Of a stretch of 44,120 nucleotides of DNA, positions 20,594 through 31,976 are shown in pieces. Positions within the stretch are counted from its first letter, which is position 1. Each line of letters begins with the position of its first letter. The stretch comes from Branchiostoma floridae (Eukaryota > Chordata > Leptocardii > Amphioxiformes > Branchiostomatidae), in NCBI RefSeq assembly GCF_000003815.2, contig NC_049984.1, forward strand, positions 9,937,770-9,981,889, written 5' to 3'. The position numbers and the translations under genes were made by a program. Below the pieces are notes generated by a model that was given only the letters and a program-made list of their open reading frames with translations, did no database searches and was not told the DNA's origin.

Positions 20594-23500
20594 GTACGGG
20601 ATGGGGGATAGATATGACACACAAAAACATGCACTCTTCCCCATAGCTAAATAACGTTTTATAGGATGGCTATTGTAAGACATTTCAAGTAGTAAATAGC
20701 AAACACAGGCATCTTCGTCACTAATGATATCATGTTAAAAATTGATGTTTAAGTATTCAGTAGTATTTTGCATGCTATTGGGAATGATATTGTGTTGTAA
20801 TGGCAAGGTTCACTGCCTATGCTTATACTATGCTTTTGGTTCACTGTTATATTTGAAGTGTGTATTCAGCTCCTATTGGGCTGCGTGTGTAATAGGCTGG
20901 TGTAACTATTATTCTCTCTATCTTTTATAGATCCTGGTGTGGGATCGTCCCATGCCAACAAGGGTAAACAGCTAGCTCTAAGCGGGTATTAGTTGGTGTG
21001 GTTTTAGCAGCAAAGGCAACAGTTGGTTCGGCTAGTGTACCTTTGTGAAGTTTGGTTCATGTTCTTGGTTTCTAGCCGCATCATGTTTCCAGGGCTGACT
21101 TCGAAATGATTTGATTCTAGTTTTTATACTGGAAGCGACATTAGTAGATTAATAATTCTCTCCCAGCATTACACGTACCCATCCCAGTGGTGCGTTTGAC
21201 CGTTTTGAATCCGTTTTTCGTCTCTTATAAATTTATACTGAAAGCACATTGGATTTGAACCACAATCTCAAACTTTCATTATACTATGCATTGGTTAGTA
21301 AGTTGGTTGACTGGTTGGTTAGTTGATTGTATGGCTGTTTTGTTGACTGATTTACTGGTTGAATGATTGATTGGTAACTCTACGAGCACTGATTGGTTAA
21401 TTTTAACTCCCCACAGAGTACGATCCTCTGTACCCGACCTCTCCAGAGCCAATAACCAAGCTGATCGGCACGGTAATTCATTCATTCATTCATTCATTCA
21501 TTCATACATTCATTCACAATGCAAAGGCTTGTTAACGCCTGGGCTAATTACTTTGAGACCTTGTTCACTTCCCTTAAATGCCACATATGTATACATGATA
21601 GAGAGCAAATATTCATTGTGGAGGAATACGCACATTATTCATATTTTTTGTCAGCATCTCAGGCACATTACTTTTTGTTCTTTTTGAGACCTCACTTACG
21701 GATCATAAGTGACGATCCCTCCCCTTTCCCCAACAGATTCCTCTGTCCAAGAACAAAATGAGCCCGGCTCTGCAGGACCGCCTGGAACAGCGCCGCGAGC
21801 GGATCGTGAGCGAAATGCAGCCGCTCACGCTCTTCGGCCTGTTCCACCAGAATAAGGTCTTTGATCTGGACGATATGGACAGGCTCCTGCCTCCGGGAGA
21901 GCGTGAGAGGGTCAACAAACGACTCTTGGATGTCCTTCCCGAAAGGTACGATTATCACTGAATGGTGATGATATCAAGTGCGTATGTGGCGTCGGGCGTG
22001 GCGTAACTGAGTTCGATCCCCGCCGTTCCCCCGACGTTGTGCCCTTGGGAAAGGTACTTTACACGACCTTCCTCATTTCACCCAGGTGTAAAAATGGGTA
22101 CCTGACTTCGGTCGGGGAGGTAAAAGACTACATTTACCTTCTGTCTGTACTGTATATGTGGCACTGTTAATATAAGTTACAAACTTGAGTGCAGTGCCAC
22201 ATCTAGAATCGATACGTAGACTCTTGTTACGATTGACCCTTATCTTGATCTTACTACCTATATTACAGAGATGACCAGGGGTACGACATCCTGAAGTTTG
22301 CCCTGGAAGAAAGTGACCAAGGGCATCTGCTGAAATACATGGGCGGGCAGAGGACGCAGCCGACCGGACCACGAGCAGGAGATGTGCCTGGTATGTTGGA
22401 TATGCGATTAATAGAGGCAAATAAGTTGACAGTTGACCGACTTGCAAGATATAAAAGTCAATGTATTTCCCACTGTAATTATGACTCTGGTGAGCTCTCC
22501 CCTAACCCTACCCAGTTAGAACCCTTTGCCAGGTCATCACCATCCATAGCTTATCTTCGTCTCCGTGTATGTGCCAATTCCATTTAGTTGAGAGCTCAGA
22601 CAAGGAGTAGAGGGGCTTTCGTCCAAGAAAAGGTGGCACCGGTGCTGTAGTTGGATGGTTACCGGCTTTTGGCTCATCAGTAGGCAGGGGTGCCACTCCC
22701 TGACCGCAACCCTGTCGGGTGGCGGCGAGTATCTGTGGCTATGTACAATCTTACCTGTATATCACCGGGGCATTCCACACATTGTTTAAATGTCTAAATC
22801 TATCCTTTACAGGGGACTCGGATCAACAAACTCGGCAAACAAACGGATACATGACTTTCCCGAAATCCGCCGACGAAGCCCACTCGGGACAAGAGCCAGG
22901 TTTTCCCTCTCGCGACCCGGCGTTCTCGGTAGAAGCCCCACGGTATGCAGACGAAGCTCACTCTGCCCGACTGCCCGAGTTTTCCAGCGAAAGGCCACGA
23001 CATCTGGGTCCCGGGCCGGGGTTCTCGGTTGACCCTCCCAGATATGCAGATGAGGTTCACTCTGCACCGCCGCCTGGGTTCTCTGAGGGGTCCTCGCCAT
23101 TCTCTCGCCCGGAGAAACAAGGCTACAAGGGGTCTCCCCGCTCTGGCGACGACTTTAACGAACCCCACCGTGACGGACTGTCTGCATCCACCGGCGAGAT
23201 TCCGCGGAAACGCACCTTCACGGAAAAGGTCAAGAACTACATGGACGAGAAGTTCGGAGGGAAGAAGAAGGGTTGGCAGGGATCATCTTCCAGCATTTCC
23301 GACCAAGATCTGCCCACCCAGCCGAAGTTTGCCGGATCCGAACCCGATCTACGCATGCGTAAGCCCAAGAAGGGTCACGTGAGTTTCGAGCCTCTTGATG
23401 TAGATGGCGTGGAGGAGTCACGTTGGAGGAGTGGGCAGTCCACCATTGAAAAGCCGAAGTGGACCAAGCCATCTGTCGACCTGAAAGCACCGAATTGGGG

Positions 23501-25857
23501 TTTCAGAAAACAAAAAGGTGACGCCGATGCAGATGTCGATGTCGAGTCTCCCGATTACGAGGGTCCGGAGGTTGACAAGCCATCGCGGTGGAGCTTTAAA
23601 AAACCAAGCTGGAAGTCTCCAGACTTGAAGAAACCAAGTTTCGAAGGGCCCGACCTTAGCTGGAAGAAACCAAGTTTTGAAGGACCAGATCTTAACCTGG
23701 AGAAACCGAGTCTTGAAGGACCAAACCTTGACTTGAAGAAACCAAACCTGAGTTTTGAAGGGCCTAACCTGCAGAAACCAAACCTGAGTTTTGAAGGGCC
23801 TAACCTGCAGAAACCAAACCTGGAGGCGCCTAATGTGAAGAAACCACACTTCTCGGCACCGGACATCAGCTTCCGAAAGCCAAGGATTGAAGGCAATGGA
23901 CCAGACATCAAGGGGCCACCGAAATGGAGTTTCAAGAGGCCAGACTGGAGTTTTAGGAAGTCCTCCAACGACTTGGATTCACCCAACGACAACGACGGAA
24001 GCATCGAAAGTGGTGACGTCAACGTGTCAGCTCCAAACGTCCAGCTCCACAGGTCTGATGAAGTACAGGCCAACCCGAGGGTCAAGATGCCGTTCGTGGA
24101 CTCCGGTCACGAGCCTGGAACATCGTCAGACTCGGATGATGACGACATCGATAGGAGGAAGAGGTCGTCGTTCCTTGATCGATTCTTCCGTAAATCACGG
24201 GAAGACCTGTCCGCCCCGGACAAGCCCACCAGCAAACCGACCAAAAAGGCCGAGCAACAGAAAGTGACGCCCGAGATGGAGAAAGAAATGAAAGAGGCCG
24301 CCGCAAGGTGAGCACTGCAAAGTTTCAAGTCCAACATCTGTAACCTTCTCTATGCCATACGAACTACATGTACTTTAAATCCATCACTTACTGTTACTCA
24401 ACAAGTTTACTTTTTTTGCCAAACGCCTTATACCATCCATTGTGTTCGACAATGACTAAAGTTGTTAACAGTTTCGTTGTCTTCGTTCCCATCTTAGAAT
24501 CGCCAAGAATGAGCGCATGCTGAAACTCCTGCACGACATGACAGACAAGGCTCTGTACCACGCAGTGAAGAAGGAGAACCTGGAGGACAAGGGACAGAAA
24601 GACCTGGCCAAGCTCATCCGTACGCCAGGAAAGGAACCCAGAAATGGTTGGCAATGGTCTTTCTGGTCTTTCTACAGTTTGATATTCAGTGTGCATATGA
24701 GCAAAAGTTACAAACTTGCACCTGGGGCTGTACCTGTATGTTTCGTATACCAACGGCAAAATGTTGAATGCAACAATCTCCGTTTTGGGGCCCGGGGCAA
24801 AGATTGAGAAACAATAATGTTTTATGGCATACGACTCTGCCAAATTTTGCATTCTTTGTGCTGTCTATCACACAACATATTAATCTAATAAAATTATCTG
24901 ATGACTCACCAGATGAGGGTGTGGTGCTCCTGGACAAGATGACGGAGGAGCTGCAGTACCTGCAGAAACAGCGCACCAGTGACCAGGTCCAGGCGCCGTC
25001 CTGGTACGCTAACGTCAACACGGCCATGCACGATACCTACAACACGCTGATGCTGCAGACCATCTCCACCAGGAGCGCCCTGGCCGAGCTGGAGAACACG
25101 CTCAAGATGTACCGCAGAGGTCAGTATCTTCTGTAACACTAAAACTGTCATCCTTCTGACGCCTTATCGACCATGACTAAAACTGTACTTAGCTACACAT
25201 GCAACTACACCGGTGATCCGTATTTGACACCTGTTAGCCGTTTGTCCTATTTGCGAGTTTGTGGGTGAGTGAGTGGGTGAGTGAGTGAGTGAGTGGGTGG
25301 ATGGGTGGGTGGGTGAGTGAGTGAGTGGGTGAGTGAGTGAGTGAGTGAGTGGGTGAGTGAGTGAGTGAGTGGGGGAGTGAGTGGGGGAGTGAGTGAGTGA
25401 GTGAGAGAGTGGGGGAGTGAGTGGGTGAGTGGGTGAGTGAGTGAATGAGTGAGTGAGTGAGTAGGTGAGTGATTGAGTGAGTGATATCCCAATGATTGCA
25501 TGTTTTGTAAATGATAGATGTAGTAATTGCATGCATTGGAAAGATTTAATCGTAGCATAGATTTGTCATGCTTTTAACTGCTTTGCCTATGCATTTAATC
25601 ATGGACATTTCAGGTATCGATATTTTAGTATTCGACATATGTAGTATATACGTTTATATAAAGATTGTTAACTCATTCATTTATTTGATGATAGTGATAC
25701 CGCTGATGACGTTTACATCACAGATATAGACACTAAAGCTCTCCACGTTTTCATAACTATTGCTTCTTGCTTTCGAGGAGAATGCTAAGTGATTTGATTT
25801 TATCTTTCACCATTAACAGATAAACACCTGAGACGATACGTGGACAAACTGTCCTGA
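20326..25857 (+). CDS. Gene B: two-CARD protein with AHNAK-like disordered region and conserved C-terminal modules
   Basis: Inferred exons: 20326-20593, 20931-20963, 21417-21472, 21737-21945, 22269-22390, 22813-24307, 24498-24646, 24913-25119 and 25820-25857. The joined CDS is 2577 nt and closes exactly in frame: 858 residues and a TGA at 25855-25857. The ATG is in a strong Kozak context (ACCACCATGA), 28 bp after an acceptor at 20296-20297. Domains: CARD 1 at about 1-90, CARD 2 at about 125-220, disordered repeats at 230-727, helical module at about 715-775, C-terminal module at about 778-846, short basic tail. This is the most compact and best-resolved member of the cluster. The likely role is a CARD adaptor or scaffold. 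No enzyme domain is present. Confidence 0.85.
20931..21472 (+). CDS. Gene B exons 2-3: short linker exons
   Basis: Exons are 20931-20963 (33 nt, phase 1-1) and 21417-21472 (56 nt, phase 1 to 0). They encode DPGVGSSHANKG and EYDPLYPTSPEPITKLIGT. Both have good acceptors (CTTTTATAG, CTCCCCACAG), and the phases link CARD 1 to CARD 2 exactly. An (ATTC)n microsatellite starts within a few bases of the second donor. Confidence 0.65.
21476..21516 (+). repeat. (ATTC)n microsatellite abutting a splice donor
   Basis: The tract begins within the first intron bases after the exon end at 21472, so the donor is ACG|GTAATTCATTC. Confidence 0.9.
21737..22390 (+). CDS. Gene B exons 4-5: CARD 2
   Basis: Exons are 21737-21945 and 22269-22390. 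The domain reads ERIVSEMQPLTLFGLFHQNK, LDDMDRLLPPGERERVNKRL, LDVLPER and GYDILKFALEESDQGHLLKY. The phase 2 intron within the arginine of LPER is in the same place as in gene A CARD 2. A SINE sits in this intron. Confidence 0.87.
21985..22135 (+). mobile_element. tRNA-derived SINE, copy 2 (tRNA part internally deleted)
   Basis: The B-box region GAGTTCGATCCC (22009-22020) follows GCGTAACT directly, so about 40 bp between the A and B boxes are missing compared with copy 1. The body contains CCGACGTTGTGCCCTTGGG and a GGGTACCTGACTTCGG segment. Confidence 0.75.
22813..24307 (+). CDS. Gene B exon 6: giant disordered exon with PRYADE and KPSFEGPDL repeats
   Basis: A 1495-nt exon (phase 1 to 2) encodes residues about 230-727. 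The first part repeats FSV[ED][AP]PRYADE[AV]HSA (22850-23090). A short basic helix (FTEKVKNYMDEKFGGKKKGW) follows. The second part is a KP-x-EGP-[DN]-L array (23610-23880). It ends with KWSFKRPDWSFRKS, an acidic linker, and RSSFLDRFFRKSREDL (24162-24210). Tryptophan motifs of the PDWSFRK type recur in gene C. The exon ends in a helix (TPEMEKEMKEAAAR) that continues into the next exon. Confidence 0.87.
23610..23880 (+). repeat. AHNAK/periaxin-like KPSFEGPDL coding repeat
   Basis: Short units of the type KKPSFEGPDLSW and KPNLSFEGPNLQ are tandemly arranged. The two copies at 23739-23774 and 23775-23810 are identical 36-bp DNA units, indicating a very recent duplication or homogenisation. Confidence 0.85.
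24498..24646 (+). CDS. Gene B exon 7: helical module
   Basis: A 149-nt exon (phase 2 to 1) encodes IAKNERMLKLLHDMTDKALY, HAVKKENLEDKGQKDLAKLI and RTPGKEPRN. It matches gene C 39352-39488, sharing M-DKA--HAVK-E-LEDKGQ-DLA. It is predicted helical, and the helix starts in the previous exon. The module is not recognised. Confidence 0.83.
24913..25119 (+). CDS. Gene B exon 8: conserved C-terminal helical module
   Basis: A 207-nt phase 1-1 exon encodes VVLLDKMTEELQYLQKQRTS, SWYANVNTAMHDTYNTLMLQ and TRSALAELENTLKMYRRG. Residues shared by all three paralogs include LxDKxxEEL/DEL, PxW, TxxxMxDxYxTL, SLxxL or SALxEL, and the final basic YxxG. Confidence 0.88.
25258..25486 (+). repeat. (GTGA)n/(GTGG)n microsatellite
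   Basis: About 230 bp of GTGA units mixed with GTGGGTGA and GGGGGAGT variants in the last intron of gene B. It yields three long spurious antisense frames rich in S/L/T/H, which were not called. Confidence 0.97.
25820..25857 (+). CDS. Gene B last exon
   Basis: After CACCATTAACAG the exon encodes DKHLRRYVDKLS and a TGA. It parallels the short last exon of gene A ([12 protein letters not shown]). Confidence 0.8.
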
Positions 25858-28220
25858 GCTGACCGTCATATTGAAGATTATATCCAAATGGACCTGAACT
25901 ATGGATAGAATAACTGGTATTCTTGGGATAGGACATTCTCTCGGTGCTTTTCCTCTTTATGCGTATCTCCTCATGCTTTTGGTCACGAGTTCAACATTGT
26001 AAACGTGCTCATGTGTAGACAACATCAGCATGTACATTTGAACACTGTACAAAGCAGACGGTGAGAAAATTGATACTATTGTACAGCTGGTAAAAAAGCA
26101 AACAGATATATTGGAATCTTAAGATATGGGATCGGAACTAGCCAACATTTTTTGATAGCCATATAATGTAGCACATGGAATCATCTATGCATACATATAG
26201 TGAAGCAGTCCTAAAGCATTGATTTTGCAATGCAACTCAACTAGTCTGTCATATCAATGGACTGGACATAACGAATATGATGTTATGATATGACGAAAGA
26301 CTCATGCAGGTAGCTGTTATAAAGATATATGATAATCTAATCTAATTATAGAAATATGATAATGGAAAGAGTATTAAAGGGGATTGAAATTATTCACAAA
26401 ATATAAAGCAAAGGCCTGTTTCGGCTGGAGAATTAGATATTTCATATTAGAGGAGCCAAGTCAAGATGTACTTTTTTTCTGTCTGAATGAGAACTAAGAT
26501 CAAATATAGATCAACGACGAAAAAAGATCCGTGTTGATAGTACATAGAATGCATTGGTTTTATTTATTTGGTTTTCTAGATATGACAATAGTATATACTT
26601 TTGTCATTGCGTATGATGTAGCGGTTTGCACATGTATATAGACGTAGGGCACATAAGCAGATAGTCACATCAATGAGATGCACATCATGCCAGTCATGGG
26701 AAACAAACATGGCGATATTATTAGCTGACTGGAAATTCCCCAAAGGTGTCAGTGGTTTATGCATGGCATATATTACATATTGTACTATACTCTCCTTAGT
26801 AATTAGTGTCTCTGGTTGAACCTGAAATATGAGCTGGGGCTCATGGTGTATCCACATCCATCTCGGGCGGTAGAAATAAATCAAGGTTGAAAAACATTCG
26901 CACGACTTTGTTAATCACTAATGTACTATTACCAGTATAACTTTACTATAAGTCCCATTTACTTACTTCTCTTTTAAAAGCAATTCGTTGATTCAAATGG
27001 GGTCTGTTACTCTAAACAGAGGCCATTGTTTTAAAATTGTAACCATCCACCATGAGCATCATTGCCGTTATGACTCCCTTGCTCTGCAGTAACATTGCAA
27101 TAAGACATTGTCTGTTGAAGTGTTAGTGTACAATTGCAAGTATACATGTAGGCAACCGTTTTCACCAAAAAGCATGCTATTTTGACGCTGTCAGACCAAC
27201 AAATACAGTGCTCGAGTTTCCGTGGCCAACTCACGATAGACATAATAGTACCCTTCATATTGAAGACTTACTCAGATATCCTTTCGATTTAAAAATCGAG
27301 TTTCTTAAATGGGGAAAAGGAAAAACCACGACGTATTGACGTCACCATGTGTTTACCATAACATGGTAATTAGGTTTGATAGTCGGGTGCAGTATCGTCC
27401 AGCGGTGTAAAAGAGAACTGCAGCAGTGTCGTCATAACGAGTCTTTCCACACACTGGTCTTTCAAATGTGCCCATGAGAACAGCGATTGTCCTGGCTTCA
27501 CTCTTGGATGGCTAAATAGCCGGGGTCAGATCGGGAGCAAGGGGAGGGTCGCTTGGCGGACGATCAACACACGAAGTTTGTACACCTATTCAAGTGAAGC
27601 AAAACGCTAGGCCTAGCTGAAAATATTTACTATCCTTTTTAGATAACTTATCGTGTCATTTTAAAAAGGACATCTAACTGTCATTTAAATCTACCAAATA
27701 TGTGAAAAGTCCCAGGGGCAAGCAAAAGGGGGCGTTGTCGCATGAACTCGTTAAGAAAGAACGAAGCAATGAAGAGCTTATTGTTTGCGTTACCGTACGG
27801 ATGTCCCGGATCAACCTCGGGCCCTGTTCACATCCTCACTCTGAGATTCTCAGTGTTCTGTCATCTGTACAGTAGTAAGCACCACTGGGCAATCACAATA
27901 CGCAGGGATTGGGTTGTTTCTACCTGTCTGTAACTTATGATCTCTGTTCCCGATCGCAGGAACGAACTATGGGTAGAAATACTTCCCGCATTGTTCCGTA
28001 ATGAGGTCTTATTGAAACAAAAGGACTATAATTAGACTGATTAAAATGGGAAGCCATACATTAATTTGCATTCATTAAAAAATTCCTCTTCCAATCATCT
28101 GCATCTGGTCATAATCTTATCAACAAGCTGCAAGTGTAACCTCGTTCTAGCATGAATTCTTTACTAAGCGTACCTGATATGTTATAAAGCAACCATTTAG
28201 AAACCCGTTTCCTTATGAGA
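25858..28220. other. Gene B 3' UTR and spacer
   Basis: No gene was recognised. Possible poly(A) signals are ATTAAA at 26373-26378 and AATAAA at 26875-26880. The rest is AT-rich unique sequence. Confidence 0.5.
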
Positions 28221-28229
28221 CATTTGTAA

Positions 28230-28423
28230 GCGGCACACGTAGGTGGGTGACGACACAGGTCAGGACGGCAGTGGTCGGACGAGTTGTACCGGTGTGCAGA
28301 CACCCTCACCCGCCTGCATACAGCAGGTATCGCCTGGCCTGCGCACAGAGCGGCTCCACAAACTTACACCAGGGACCGCACGGGCTCGACTCACAGGCAT
28401 CGCCACCTGCTGCCTCACAAAGG
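28230..28423 (+). promoter_or_regulatory. Candidate noncoding first exon of gene C
   Basis: A GC-rich block in an AT-rich spacer ends at a good donor (CAAAGG|GTACGT, exon end 28423). Three overlapping short frames have no recognisable product. The gene C start codon lies 66 bp after an acceptor (31113-31114), so a 5' noncoding exon is required; this is the best candidate, leaving a first intron of about 2.7 kb. Confidence 0.4.
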
Positions 28424-31114
28424 GTACGTTTCACAGGTTCTCTATGTTGTTGTTGTCACTTGTTTATGTTCTTTTGCTAACTATGATGTTTTGCACAAGT
28501 TACTAACAGTCAGCGGTACTTAGAACACGCCCCCAGAGTACAAACACCGTAGTTTTATTACAACAAAACAATTTAGTTGTGACGACTACATTACATTGTC
28601 CTAGCTACTTAACGGAATACAAAGGCATGACTGGTTGGAAGTGGAACAGAGTTTTGTTCTTTCGGGGATCTATACATATTTGACAGCATACTTGACTTGA
28701 AGTAGGACGACAGGCATGTCAGGTAAGAAGGGGTCAGGTAGGTCAAATTAGAAACAACGCTTCGGTAAACATGTCACGTTTTCTTCTTAGTTTATGAAAG
28801 AGTGACTATGACCGATTCATGCACATCAAAACGTGATATGATGACAGTTTCTATATCTTTGGAATGCGGCACAAAGGTGTGGTGATTTTTTCAAACCTGG
28901 ATTCAATAGCTTTAAGATAGGTACGATGCAAAGGGACCAAAGCTAAGACATTGATTTAGAATTAGTTGGCGTACATAAAATAATGAATCAAATACAAAGT
29001 CACTGCTAGTGTATACATCTTAAGTCAATTGTTCTCTTTGAAAAAAATACAACAATAACACCCAGATGCCGTGTGTCAAAAGTCTAGCGTCAGGTAACTT
29101 TACCCCTGTAATTAAAAGGAAGGAATTTCTGTCATGAAAAACAAAACTTCCGGGGATTCAACTTAACTTCTGCTTTTTGCTCTTCAAATAATACATACAA
29201 ACTTAAAACGGATATCAGATGTGATTTCCTGTAAACCATTTGGTCATTACTTTCGTAATCAAGATCAATAGTTAGAAGTACAGCTAGCATTAATCCACCA
29301 ATTGACAATTACACAACAAAGAAATGAAGACAGGCCTCGAGCAGAAAATAAGTCATGACGCATGGTAGCCGGAACAGCAAGCAATCGAAAGGACGAAAAT
29401 TCCTTTTGCTTAGGTCACCTTTCCTAACAGGGGCCCGGCCGGGCTGTTTTAAGAGACGAAAAATGTGTATCTAGAAATATACACAAATCATATCCATGAG
29501 TCTTCTCATTGCGTTCTGTGTATTTTGGTGTCTTTTCTATCATCATTTTCGTTCCCGAAAGCTTGCCGGCTTTGGAAATGTGACCTACGCATTACGAAGT
29601 CACTTGGATAAGCTCGGATAAGCTCTAAGATAAATATTGGATCTTCCACCACGAGTGGGTTTACCGCATAACAAACACTACTTAATTAAGGGGCTATTTT
29701 GCAATTCAACTAAACAATTTCCACGTGATTAATACATAATCACTATAATTCAAACCACTATGATGCCGAAGTGGCATGCACAACCACGTGTGACCCAGTA
29801 CTAGAGTGGCAATCTATTTTCGCTAAAGACTGCTTTGACGTCAGGAAATATGCCACAGAATGCCCCACGGGCATTTTATATTCATCTAGCTGTATAGGTT
29901 TCTCTAATTGTCATTGTATCTAAAGTTGTAATGTATAAGGCTTTATACAGGTGTCCCTCACTTTTCTTGTGTGGCTGGATAGAACTTTTGGTCCTGATCG
30001 TTATACCATCTTCAGACAACTTAGTTCTTTATACAAATGTAATCTTTCTCATTCAGCAGACACCCTCTGCGATGTTTTCATCATTTCGGCAACTAAACCA
30101 TCTTGATTTGCTCATTTTTCAGCTGCTTTATACGAATTACAGTATGGTCGGAAACTTATTTTACTTGGAAACGATCGAAAATCAATGCGCGCGAGGATAT
30201 CATCCATATAAACATATCAACATGACCTTTAAATAAGAAAGTAATCTATCAAATATTCTGGGCTATTTCACATTTGATTTCCGGACCAGCAGGTGTTGAC
30301 ATACTTCAAAACAAAAGCTATCTCGGGATTCTATATCTAGTTCTTCCGCCCTTAGTCAGGTATGTCCATACGGTGACTCCGTCACGAAAATCGTCCCGAT
30401 TCTGTTCACAGTGAGGACCTCTCTGTCAAATGTGGGTTTGTTGTGTCATATGACTATTCATTGTGACATTGTGCCCCGCATTAGACCTAAACATAAATAA
30501 TTTCATGTCGGAACAAGTTATCCTGTTGGAGTAATGGAATTCACAATCACCGGAACAGCCGCATCATCAGTGACGCATGTTTAGTTCTATGCCCCTCCCT
30601 ACACTAGCTGTTCTGTGATGATGTAGGTAGGGGCTATAGTATTGATAACTATTATTTAAAGGGATTATTATCGTATGAGTGCCAAACTTAAACCAGAGGC
30701 CCAAAACCATGATCAAGTCAAACAAACATGGGTTATGTGCATTTGACACAAACACAAGTGGCCAAAAATGAACAATCCCAACTTAATTTGCTGGTTCTAC
30801 TGTACATGTAACGTTACCACCAATATTGACAATGCCCGTCAATGGTTATCTTTTTTGTCAGCGTGCATTGTACCACACGTATCCTTAATACGACCAATAT
30901 TTACTCAACATCTCTTCCATTGCAGATGACTTACTACCTAAAATTTAATATCCATGTGTATCAAATTCTCAGTCATACGAGGAAAGTTCACCTGGGTAAG
31001 GCCCAACCCTTTCCGTGATTAGATTAAGTTTAGTTTGCTCCATAAGTACTCAGCCTTACAAGCTGTAAACAACCATAGCTGTGCACTGTCTAAATGCATC
31101 TACTCATATTTCAG
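28424..31114. other. Presumed first intron or 5' flank of gene C
   Basis: AT-rich, no coding sequence recognised. It contains a TGACGTCA palindrome at 29836-29843, which alone is weak evidence of regulation. Confidence 0.45.
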
Positions 31115-31180
31115 CCAGCTAGGGCGCTCGAGGATAAGACCCCTTCATCAGTTGTGCAGTGGAGCTAGACACGCGGCAAC

Positions 31181-31976
31181 ATGAAGACGGAGTACATCCA
31201 GGCGCTGTCCAAACAGCGGCCCGCCCTGGTGAATGAGATGGACCCGTTACCCGTCATCAGCACCATGGTGAACAAGGGGCTGCTGAAGCAGCGCATGGCA
31301 GACTACATGCTGCCGGAGGACGTGCGCAGGTATGTTGTGCATGGTACTTACTATGCGGCATACTTTCGTTTAAATCTTATCTACTTGAAGTTTACTACCA
31401 AACAAGGCTCATGGAGCCACTCATGCGTTTTGGGTTACAGTATACTGGATTCTGAAGGCAGATGTTTGTTTACATTGGTCCATGTTTGCCACACTTTCTG
31501 AAGAAGATTATGGTCGATGGATAAAATTTCTTCGTTAAACATACTCGTACAACTCACATGACCATGAGCAATCACAAAGTCATCATGATATACAACTGTA
31601 GGAAAGCGCCATCAATGTAAACGCAAGCCTAGCTGTAGGCTGAGCAGGCAACCGCAGAAGGGGCTAGGACAATTCAACGACTGCTAACTCAGAAGAAGAC
31701 ATCACGTGCATGTACTTCAGTGTTGACGTACATATATATATATATATATGTACAAAATCTGTGCGTCAAAAGAGAACCTTTTTGAATAAAAGATATACAT
31801 ACATGCAGTACATCTTGCAACATTGTGTTATTGGTACAGGCAACTCAACGAGAGAATGATCAACGCCCTCCCCCCACAAGGGGAACCGGCATATGACATC
31901 CTGAGGGATACACTGAAGGGCAGCGGACAGGGGTTCCTTGCAGACACCATCGACAAGACAGAGAAAAAGACAAAAG
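31181..31976 (+). CDS. Gene C exons 1-2: CARD 1
   Basis: Exons are 31181-31329 and 31840-31976. The domain reads QALSKQRPALVNEMDPLPVI, STMVNKGLLKQRMADYMLPE, DVRRQLNERMINALPPQGEP, AYDILRDTLKGSGQGFLADT. The phase 2 intron lies within the second Arg of VRR|QLNE, a few codons before the site used in gene A CARD 1. Confidence 0.85.

Noticed and set aside
25164-25558. Three antisense frames of about 100-120 codons
   Set aside because: They translate a GTGA microsatellite into S/L/T/H repeats; there is no gene.
26731-26740. GGAAATTCCC, a perfect match to the NF-kB/Rel consensus (on the reverse strand)
   Set aside because: Several such degenerate 10-mers are expected by chance in 44 kb, and it lies in a spacer far from any supported start site.
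27337-27344. CRE palindrome TGACGTCA (a second one lies at 29836-29843)
   Set aside because: Eight-base palindromes without nearby promoter evidence are too weak to call.
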